Source: Betaproteobacteria bacterium (GTDB lineage: Bacteria > Pseudomonadota > Gammaproteobacteria > Burkholderiales > Burkholderiaceae_C). From it: a stretch of 5,454 bases of DNA. The position numbers and the translations under genes are program-made. Below, one piece after another: positions 1 to 5,117 of this stretch; within the stretch, counting starts at the first letter, position 1, and the number at the start of each line of letters is the position of its first letter. The notes beneath the pieces are model-generated. The model made no database searches and had not been told where the DNA came from. It saw only the letters and a list, made by a program, of their open reading frames with translations. The stretch covers positions 1 to 5,454 of the forward strand of contig JANXLW010000201.1 in the NCBI GenBank assembly GCA_025354965.1, written 5' to 3'.

Positions 1-46
1 ACAATCGGGTTCTTGTATGGTTCCGACACCCCACCACCGGAACGCT

Positions 47-55
47 TGATAGACT
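47..55 (+). promoter_or_regulatory. Extended -10 promoter element inside the CRISPR repeat
   Basis: The repeat ends with TGATAGACT, an extended -10 (TGn plus TAGACT, 4 of 6 matches to TATAAT including the first T, the second A and the last T). No convincing -35 lies upstream. A start about 7 nt downstream would fall at about 62, inside the spacer, and leave a guide of about 25 nt. The Neisseria meningitidis II-C repeat likewise ends in an extended -10 that drives each crRNA separately. Here the function is inferred from that parallel. Confidence 0.6.
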
Positions 56-114
56 CTTCGATAATGATCGAGTCGTAAGGTGTCCCCGTTCCGACACCCC
101 ACCACCGGAACGCT

Positions 115-123
115 TGATAGACT
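115..123 (+). promoter_or_regulatory. Extended -10 element in the terminal repeat
   Basis: This is the same TGATAGACT element, in the last repeat. A start about 7 nt downstream would fall in the first arm of the terminator hairpin, so this copy probably yields no useful crRNA. It is kept because the repeat is identical to its neighbour. Confidence 0.4.
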
Positions 124-126
124 CTG

Positions 127-163
127 AATCCCGCTAAGTCATTGATTTAGCGGGATTTTCTTT
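127..163 (+). terminator. Rho-independent terminator of the CRISPR array
   Basis: An 11-bp perfect stem (127-137 AATCCCGCTAA with 147-157) closes a 9-nt loop and is followed by a T-rich tract TTCTTT on the + strand. It starts 2 nt after the terminal repeat, so it would end transcripts that come through the array. On the - strand the stem is not followed by a T-tract, so it is unlikely to be an efficient terminator for the cas operon, although the hairpin could protect that mRNA's 3' end. Its T-tract overlaps the cas2 stop codon (162-164). Confidence 0.85.
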
Positions 164-494
164 AGAAAAGTTCGATTTGATCGGGTTCATCTGGGGCTCT
201 TTTCGTCGCATTTTTCCCAAAGAATTCACGTGTCATTCCATACTGTTTATCGGTCAACATGAAGAAAGCGACATGTCCTTCGTCGGGTACTGAAGGTTTT
301 AATCGGTCAATTTCCGCCTGCGCAGTAGCCATGGTCGGGAAATGTTTCAAATAAACTGAGTACTGATGCTGTATGAAATTATCTTTTAAAAGCATTTTTC
401 TGAAATTGGTGTAAGCCCGTCTTTCTTCCTTGGTTTGCACGGGCACATCAAACACCGCCAGTACCCACATTACGCGCCACCCGTTGATGGCCAT
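162..494 (-). CDS. cas2: CRISPR-associated endoribonuclease Cas2
   Basis: Cas2 is the small dimeric scaffold protein that joins two Cas1 dimers into the spacer-integration complex. The 110-residue protein has the ferredoxin-like fold opening WVLAVFDVP with the conserved Asp16. It then shows the type II Cas2 signatures TKEERRAYTNFRK, the QYSVYLKH strand, and LTDKQYG near residue 80, and it ends in QIELF, a tail common in II-C Cas2. The ATG at 494 is chosen because the segment NGWRVMW before the first strand is normal for this family; Met9 would be the only alternative. The gene starts 6 nt after the cas1 stop with only a weak ribosome site, so it is probably translated by coupling. Hand-counted GC over 181-480 is 134/300 (45%), lower than the flanking TerC-like gene. 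Confidence 0.97.
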   Translation of the reverse strand: MAINGWRVMWVLAVFDVPVQTKEERRAYTNFRKMLLKDNFIQHQYSVYLKHFPTMATAQAEIDRLKPSVPDEGHVAFFMLTDKQYGMTREFFGKNATKRAPDEPDQIELF

Positions 495-500
495 GGTCTT

Positions 501-1397
501 TTACTCATGGGGCAGGGCGAGCTCACCCTTGCTTGATTCAAGCACGCGCACATAGCTTGCGATAGTCTCCCGCACGCCGGGTAGCAGTCGATACTCTTTC
601 TTTCCGATACGAACTGTCTGTTCAACGATACGTGACATGGCTACGCGTGCAGGCGCGTCGAACTCACCACTGGCAGCGCTGGGGCGAGCTACTCGCTCAA
701 CGACAAATCGATATGGTTCCATAAAGTCGTCCGCGAGGTTGAAAGGGTTTTCAGTACTGTGGTGCCCCACGCCCAATTCCGGGGACAGGCCCGCTGCAAC
801 CAACTCGCGTGCCACCAGACTTCGAAGTACCGCGTAGCCAAAATTCAAGCGGGCGTTCACAGGGTCTTCGGCACCCTGCTTTTCTCGCCTGAAGTCTGGT
901 TCCGCGTCTTGCCATAAGTGCTGCCAGTAGTGGCGTGCAGCTTGACCTTCTCTATGCGTCCTGTCTGCAATCTCCACTTCGGCAATTACGCGCTCTAGCC
1001 GCAATGCGCCGGTTAACTCAAAGTGACGCAGATTCGCCGCCTGTGTACGAATGCGTGCCCGGACGATCTCCTGCCAAAGTGTTTGCGACAAAACATCATC
1101 CAGGTGCGCGATCTGTCTGCGCAGGCGAGATGCTGCTGCACGATTAGCTTGAGTGGGTAGCATGAGCGCGCATGGCATATGCTGCGCGTCCGTAGCCATA
1201 ACGCACGCGCCTGCCAAGGCGAGTTCACGTAACGTCCCTACGCTCAATGAAATTGTGTGATGGTGCAGCACCAACACCGCCACATCTATTGGGGCTACGT
1301 GAGCGTCGGCCTTTTCATCGCGACGAATTCTGACTCTGCCGATGTCAATGCTTAACGAGCAAGGACTTTCGATGAGCAGAATTCGGTCTGCGCTCAT
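501..1397 (-). CDS. cas1: CRISPR-associated integrase Cas1 (type II)
   Basis: Cas1 is the metal-dependent integrase that inserts new spacers at the leader end of the array. The 298-residue protein has normal length for type II Cas1. An N-terminal beta domain opens ADRILLIESPCSLSID. The helical catalytic domain carries Glu150 in THREGQAARHYW, the helix NARLNFGYAVLR at 181-192, His212 in the LGVGHH motif, and Asp224 and Glu227 in LADDFMEPYR. This is the full expected set of metal-binding residues, so the protein should be active. The start codon overlaps the cas9 stop as ATGA (1394-1397), and no clear Shine-Dalgarno is seen, which points to translational coupling. With cas2 but no csn2 or cas4 beside it, it fits the minimal II-C adaptation module. 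Confidence 0.97.
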   Translation of the reverse strand: MSADRILLIESPCSLSIDIGRVRIRRDEKADAHVAPIDVAVLVLHHHTISLSVGTLRELALAGACVMATDAQHMPCALMLPTQANRAAASRLRRQIAHLDDVLSQTLWQEIVRARIRTQAANLRHFELTGALRLERVIAEVEIADRTHREGQAARHYWQHLWQDAEPDFRREKQGAEDPVNARLNFGYAVLRSLVARELVAAGLSPELGVGHHSTENPFNLADDFMEPYRFVVERVARPSAASGEFDAPARVAMSRIVEQTVRIGKKEYRLLPGVRETIASYVRVLESSKGELALPHE

Positions 1398-4300
1398 GAC
1401 TCAGATTTGAGTTTCATGACAGCAGCCTTTCCGAAAGACTTCGCTCCCGCTTCGGCTCCGAGTTGAATCCAACTGCGCGATTCAATCAGAGGGGCAGTAC
1501 GGATCACTCCGTCAGCTAGGATTTGATGCACGAGGTGGCGGTTGCCGCTTTCATCTATAACCGTGTCGCCACGGAAAATACGTCTGCCAACACGTGATTG
1601 ATCAAAAATTGGAGCGTCTGCAGAGCGAACGGATATTGCATCAATGATTACCCCTCTTTCATTGGCGATAAGTGCGATATAGGCGTATCCGTCGCTTAAG
1701 TAGTATTTCCCTTGAGAAGGGTTATTGCGAAAGGCTCGTCCGGCAAGCGCTACTTTGATCGCGTCCTCACCGCTGGCGAACCCACGCCCAAGGCGTTGAT
1801 ACACACGGACTTGGCGAATCAACGTTCCATATCGAACGTCGACTATCGGCGCAGACAACGCCGCCTTGACATCCTGCCCACTGGCGACACGTCGCTCAAA
1901 TTCCTCGCTCACTATCTCCTTGGTTTCAGTACTGACAATATCGGAGATTCCTTTGCGAGCCTTATCGAGTGAGTAGTTGCTATCAGTCAAAGCCAGTAGG
2001 TCAATTGAAAGCGCGATTCGGCTTTTCCCTTCATCTGTGTATGTTTTTGCGTAGGCTGTTTGTTGGAAAAACGCGCCAGCAGGATGCCGGTCTGCTTTGT
2101 GTTTGACGTTGGCCGTGCGCACCAATCCCAACGCCACTTCACGAATATTCCGCAGCGGTGGCTCTGGTGTTTGCCATGGCTTGATCCCGCGCACGCCTTT
2201 AGCGCGTTGCTCCATGCGCTCCTTATAGCTCTTGGCCATGCCCATGTACAAGCTGCGGTCGGTCAGGCCGATTACCAGCGCATCAATCAGGTGATGGCGG
2301 TGGTCAATGCGTTTGTCGATGCGTCGATCAGTCCGCTCTATCTCGGGGCCGTGGTGGTTCTCCCAGCACGCGCGGAAGCGATCAAAGTCGTCACGGGTAA
2401 TGGGCATGGCGGGTTTGTCATCGTCAAACAGCGGCAGATGGTTGTCCGGCTTGTCGCTTTTGGGATCAACCTTGGTTTCGAGCCGAACTTGTGGAATGAC
2501 GGTTTCCAACTTCCATGCGCGACGTAGCTGTGCAGTCAACTCACCTCGCGAAACGCTGACATTGGGGCAAACGTCTTTCATCCATTGCGCAACCAGCTTG
2601 GCGATCCACGAGCTTTCTACAAACTGTCGCTCGGTGAAGTCCTCCAGTGTTTTATCGTTGAGTTTCTCGGCCTCATAGCTCTCAGCCAGCAAGTAGTTGG
2701 CTTTGCGATAACTGCGTTTGCGTTTGAGGATGTTGGCGCAATTCTCAATGGCGCTGATGCGGTCAGCATCGCCTTTGAACGCTTCCAATGGCACGTTGTC
2801 CGCTTTGGCGGCATTGCAGGCCCGGTGTGCGATCACCAGATGTGACCGTTCACGTTTCACCTGAGTCAGAGAGCGGGGCAGGATGTGATCCACATTCGTG
2901 GCATTTCCATCCAGAGCTTCACTGAGTTCAATCCGCTTGCTGCAATAGGGGCAGTGGAAGTCCTGCTCTTGCACAAGTAGGTAACGAAAGATGTCGTTAC
3001 TTGTCGCCGTTCGACCCGCTTGATTTCCTTCGATTTGACTCTTGGCATACAGACGCGCCCGCCGATGTTTATCGATGCCTTTTTCTTTTTCTCCACGTGC
3101 TTTCAAACCCAGTGCCATATCGCGCGACAACTCCACAATGACCTGAGTTGGGGGCGACCCCATGGTTTTCAGGCATTGGTTAACTGCATGTCTCACTACC
3201 CGCAGAGCGACGTCTACGACGACATTGCCCGTGGAAGCGGGTTGCGGCAAATGCATCAACAATTCACCAGTGGGTGCGGGCGGCTTGTAGAACACCTCGC
3301 GTGCGGCGTGTTCATCGCAGCCATCACCTTCTTGCATCTTGGCCGTGATTTGTTTCAGGGCTTTGATGCAGTAGGCTGCTCGCCCGGTATCCAAGCCCAT
3401 TTTGCTTAGCCGATCAAACGTACCCGACTCAACCCATTGGTTGATGAACGCAACGACTTCCGGTTTTGGCGTGGGCTCCATGCGTTCATGCCAGTTGACC
3501 GAATCGACGGATTCCGGTGAGCCAAGGTTCGCAATGAAGTTGATGACGCGTAACTGGGTGACAGCATCGAGAGCGGTCCAATGTTCTAACATGTCCAGCC
3601 AACCCATCGCCTTGGTCGTCCGGTCACCCAGCAGTGTTTCGCGACTAAATCGGTCAGTATTGAACTGGCTGGGAAACTCTTGCCGTAATGAGGCTTTCTC
3701 CAGTGACTTGTAAATCTTTCCGAAAGTCAGCGCACCGTCTTTGTTCAATTGTTCGGGGTCAAGCAGCATTGCGCGAATGTGGTCGCGTTGCGCTTTGCTC
3801 AGCGCGCGTTGCATGCGCCCCATGCCCCAGCGAAGATCCGCCAGTTGCTTTTCAATCCTGAACGCTTGTGCCACTGGCTGCGCGGCAGGAGCCCGAGGCA
3901 AAGTGGGTTCCAGTGCACATTGCCCAACCATGCCCGCGACCGATTTCAACGGGCGTTGGAAGAAAATGGCTTCTTTGAAATGCTGCTTGATGGGAAGTCT
4001 TTCAATCAAGTCACGAACTGAATATGCCGCAGCATTGCCATTGAGAATCGAGTGATGGCGGGCTTGTTCACTCCAAATTCTTTCAAATTCTTCTTCCAGC
4101 ATTTCTCGATGCGCGTAGAGGCCGATCGATTTGAGTTTTAGAGACTGCCGTGGACCGCGCCCTGCGTGTTCTGTATCACCAAAGCGCTTGTGAAGTAATT
4201 CACCAAGGGTGGTGCAATCGTTTTTGGTTAGAAGAGTTTTTAGGTCTTCAATTCCTCCCTGGACTTGTCCCGCCTCCTCATCTTCCTTTCTAACTTTGAA

Positions 4301-4699
4301 GCCTCCTGCGTAGCCGCGCCGCTTTGCTAGTTTGAGCAAGATATTCAGCAGTTCGAATAACTCCACGCGCTGCTTTATCGCATTGGCTCGGAGTTCGTGG
4401 ATGTGTTGTCCGTCGTCAGCAGCGACGTCCGTCGGCTGAAGGCCAATCAGCGGCGCAAGATGCGCTATTCGACGCAGCCTCCGCGCTCGGCGTTCTATCA
4501 ATCTTCTTTGTTGACGCGCTAGTCGCCGCGCAGCCTTCTTGGGTTCGCCTATTCCTCCAGACTTGGCTGGAAGAAGAGGCTCTGAAAATATGTTTAAAGA
4601 CGAATAGACCGCTTCCGTTGGATGCAATTGGTCATTGAGACTGAGTGCAATAAGACCAAGTGACGCAGTGCCAACATCAAGCGCAAGGCGATAAGCCAT
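1394..4699 (-). CDS. cas9: Type II-C CRISPR RNA-guided endonuclease Cas9
   Basis: Cas9 is the dual-RNA-guided DNA nuclease that cuts invading DNA. The 1101-residue length is typical of II-C. Domains in order: RuvC-I with Asp8 (LALDVGTASLG); an arginine-rich bridge helix at about 54-80; a REC lobe with LAKRRGYAGGFK (124-135) and IFFQRPLKS (245-253); RuvC-II with Glu523 (VIVELSRD); HNH at about 580-640 with CPYC (583-586), DHILP containing catalytic His605, and HRACNAAKADN containing Asn629; RuvC-III DHRHHLIDALVI (799-810) with His803 and Asp806; then a WED/PAM-interacting region from VKHKADRHPAG (865-875) to the end. Every residue matching SpCas9 D10, E762, H840, N863, H983 and D986 is present, so both strands should be cut. 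HNH carries a CxxC/HxxC zinc knuckle, and RuvC-I has GLIAL where GW is usual. The start is supported by an AAGGAG ribosome site 5 nt upstream. Confidence 0.98.
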   Translation of the reverse strand: MAYRLALDVGTASLGLIALSLNDQLHPTEAVYSSLNIFSEPLLPAKSGGIGEPKKAARRLARQQRRLIERRARRLRRIAHLAPLIGLQPTDVAADDGQHIHELRANAIKQRVELFELLNILLKLAKRRGYAGGFKVRKEDEEAGQVQGGIEDLKTLLTKNDCTTLGELLHKRFGDTEHAGRGPRQSLKLKSIGLYAHREMLEEEFERIWSEQARHHSILNGNAAAYSVRDLIERLPIKQHFKEAIFFQRPLKSVAGMVGQCALEPTLPRAPAAQPVAQAFRIEKQLADLRWGMGRMQRALSKAQRDHIRAMLLDPEQLNKDGALTFGKIYKSLEKASLRQEFPSQFNTDRFSRETLLGDRTTKAMGWLDMLEHWTALDAVTQLRVINFIANLGSPESVDSVNWHERMEPTPKPEVVAFINQWVESGTFDRLSKMGLDTGRAAYCIKALKQITAKMQEGDGCDEHAAREVFYKPPAPTGELLMHLPQPASTGNVVVDVALRVVRHAVNQCLKTMGSPPTQVIVELSRDMALGLKARGEKEKGIDKHRRARLYAKSQIEGNQAGRTATSNDIFRYLLVQEQDFHCPYCSKRIELSEALDGNATNVDHILPRSLTQVKRERSHLVIAHRACNAAKADNVPLEAFKGDADRISAIENCANILKRKRSYRKANYLLAESYEAEKLNDKTLEDFTERQFVESSWIAKLVAQWMKDVCPNVSVSRGELTAQLRRAWKLETVIPQVRLETKVDPKSDKPDNHLPLFDDDKPAMPITRDDFDRFRACWENHHGPEIERTDRRIDKRIDHRHHLIDALVIGLTDRSLYMGMAKSYKERMEQRAKGVRGIKPWQTPEPPLRNIREVALGLVRTANVKHKADRHPAGAFFQQTAYAKTYTDEGKSRIALSIDLLALTDSNYSLDKARKGISDIVSTETKEIVSEEFERRVASGQDVKAALSAPIVDVRYGTLIRQVRVYQRLGRGFASGEDAIKVALAGRAFRNNPSQGKYYLSDGYAYIALIANERGVIIDAISVRSADAPIFDQSRVGRRIFRGDTVIDESGNRHLVHQILADGVIRTAPLIESRSWIQLGAEAGAKSFGKAAVMKLKSES

Positions 4700-4704
4700 C
4701 GGTT

Positions 4705-4710
4705 CTCCTT
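4705..4710 (-). promoter_or_regulatory. Shine-Dalgarno of cas9
   Basis: AAGGAG on the - strand, 5 nt before the ATG at 4699, fixes the cas9 start. It is the only strong ribosome site in the operon; cas1 and cas2 appear to depend on coupling. Confidence 0.85.
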
Positions 4711-4720
4711 GAAATATTTA

Positions 4721-4756
4721 GTTGCAAGCGTACCCAAACAAAGGCATACTTGCAAC
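4721..4756. repeat. 8-bp inverted repeat in the tracrRNA/cas9 intergenic region
   Basis: GTTGCAAG (4721-4728) and CTTGCAAC (4749-4756) are perfect inverted copies with centres 28 bp apart. Each contains the palindrome TTGCAA. The left arm supplies the candidate -35 of the tracrRNA promoter, and the right arm lies across its -10 and start region. On the - strand, the right arm could act as a -35 (with TACGCT as a weak -10, 17-bp spacing) for cas9. It may be an operator or simply the cores of two divergent promoters; the sequence alone does not say which. Confidence 0.55.
4722..4750 (+). promoter_or_regulatory. Promoter of the tracrRNA
   Basis: TTGCAA (4722-4727, 4 of 6 matches to TTGACA) and CATACT (4745-4750, 4 of 6 to TATAAT) are separated by an ideal 17 bp. 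A start 7 nt downstream falls at about 4757, one base before the anti-repeat begins. The agreement between predicted start and RNA boundary is the main support. Confidence 0.65.
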
Positions 4757-4857
4757 CCTATCGAGCGTTGCGGTGGTGGGGACTGTCGGCAACAAGTCTA
4801 GGGAGCTTGCTCCTGAAGACACAAATAAGAAACGGGCACTTCGGTGCCCGTTTTTCT
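4757..4857 (+). ncRNA. tracrRNA (trans-activating CRISPR RNA)
   Basis: This is the RNA that pairs with the crRNA repeat and holds the pair in Cas9. The 5' part (4758-4793) is an anti-repeat. Aligned to the reverse complement of the array repeat over 33 positions, it gives 31 Watson-Crick pairs, one G-U (G4763) and one G-G mismatch (G4770). Two bulges fall on the tracr side: AC at 4782-4783 and C at 4790. The tail has a hairpin at 4796-4820 (GTCT/AGAC outer stem, internal loop, GGGAG/CTCCT inner stem, CTTG loop), a short A-rich linker, then the terminator at 4830-4853. It is transcribed divergently from cas9. Its length of about 100 nt is normal for a II-C tracrRNA. The 5' end is predicted from the promoter and the 3' end from the T-tract. 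Confidence 0.93.
4758..4793 (+). other. Anti-repeat of the tracrRNA
   Basis: This segment starts CTATCGAGCG and ends GTCGGCAAC. It is the imperfect reverse complement of the CRISPR repeat at 20-57 and 88-125. The 3' AAC pairs with the repeat's opening GTT, a single-base bulge follows, then a 6-bp block, a 2-nt bulge, and a long upper stem. In II-type systems the long upper stem is normally cut by RNase III; no RNase III gene is in the window, as expected for a housekeeping enzyme. Confidence 0.95.
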
Positions 4858-4858
4858 T
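4830..4858 (+). terminator. Rho-independent terminator of the tracrRNA
   Basis: A 10-bp perfect stem (4830-4839 with 4844-4853, core CGGGCAC/GTGCCCG) is capped by a TTCG tetraloop and followed by TTTTTCTTT. It is a very stable, textbook intrinsic terminator on the + strand, and it also forms the last stem-loop of the tracrRNA. Confidence 0.95.
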
Positions 4859-4930
4859 TGGGTTTGACTCATCCCTTGTCCTATACCAATCCGTTACGCG
4901 CATTTGCCGCCTCTTCGCTCGACCAAGAAC
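4859..4930. other. Non-coding gap between tracrRNA terminator and the gene remnant
   Basis: No convincing gene, RNA or repeat is seen here. Short open frames cross it on both strands, but none shows family-like residues or a ribosome site. With 5080-5117, it makes up the unassigned part of the interval between the CRISPR locus and the TerC-like gene. Confidence 0.5.
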
Positions 4931-5079
4931 TCAGCGCGGCCGATGCAGCACTGCGCCAGCTTCCACCTCTGCGCCGTCAAGACAGGCCCCTGCGTCGCGT
5001 CCGTGCAGAAAATGGTCTGCCGGCCGGCCCCGCCGAAGGCCAGGTTGGTGATGGAACTACCTGGCGGGCCGCACCACAT
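4931..5079 (-). pseudogene. C-terminal remnant of an SMP-30/gluconolactonase-like gene
   Basis: The - strand reading from about 5079 gives MWCGPPGSSITNLAFGG followed by RQTIFCTDATQGPVLTAQ. The ITNLAFGG...RQT(I/L)(F/Y)xT pattern is the conserved last blade of SMP-30/gluconolactonase/LRE beta-propeller proteins. After TAQ the frame runs into unlikely residues. Removing one AG from CAGAGGTGG restores VEAGAVLHRPR and a stop at 4931-4933, a believable family C-terminus, so a dinucleotide duplication seems to have broken the frame. Only about 50 of the usual 290 or so residues remain, with no credible start, so it is a fossil and not a gene. Family assignment is from memory of the motif and has not been tested by search. 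Confidence 0.5.
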
Positions 5080-5117
5080 TGGCTTTTTGTCACCACGCCT
5101 TAAGTTTGTCAAAATTT

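Larger units (their letters stand above)
1..125 (+). CRISPR. CRISPR array, cas2-proximal end (two repeats, one full spacer)
   Basis: Two identical 38-bp segments lie at 20-57 and 88-125. They begin GTTCCGACACC and end TTGATAGACTCT, and they flank a 30-bp unique spacer at 58-87. Positions 1-19 are the end of another spacer, so the array continues off the left edge. The true repeat may be 36 bp (ending TAGACT) with CT shared by chance; one full unit cannot decide this. The repeat is the near-exact partner of the anti-repeat at 4758-4793, which fixes the crRNA strand as +. The array is therefore read towards cas2, convergent with the cas operon, and ends at the terminator just after 125. The terminal repeat is not degenerate. 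The leader must lie outside the window to the left. Confidence 0.96.

Noticed and set aside
126..161. csn2, cas4 or another small gene between cas2 and the array
   Set aside because: Only 36 bp separate the terminal repeat from the cas2 stop, all taken up by the terminator.
2060..2527. 155-residue + strand open frame inside cas9
   Set aside because: Antisense to the Cas9 HNH-to-RuvC-III region, no ribosome site, and the residues look like a shadow of conserved Cas9 codons.
3020..3409. 129-residue + strand open frame inside cas9
   Set aside because: Antisense to the conserved Cas9 RuvC-II region; no family-like motifs and no promoter seen.
4700..4757. Long-form tracrRNA carrying a natural guide against the cas promoter, as in Streptococcus pyogenes
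   Set aside because: The predicted promoter places the start directly at the anti-repeat, leaving no 5' guide segment, and no earlier promoter was convincing by eye.
4758..4793. Stray degenerate CRISPR repeat or second mini-array
   Set aside because: It is a single copy, followed by hairpins and a terminator and preceded by a promoter. This is the structure of a tracrRNA anti-repeat.
4718..4903. 61-residue - strand open frame upstream of cas9
   Set aside because: It is the complement of the tracrRNA and its terminator; open by chance.
4660..5103. 147-residue + strand open frame across the cas9 start and tracrRNA
   Set aside because: It would run through the tracrRNA and its terminator, and its translation resembles no family.
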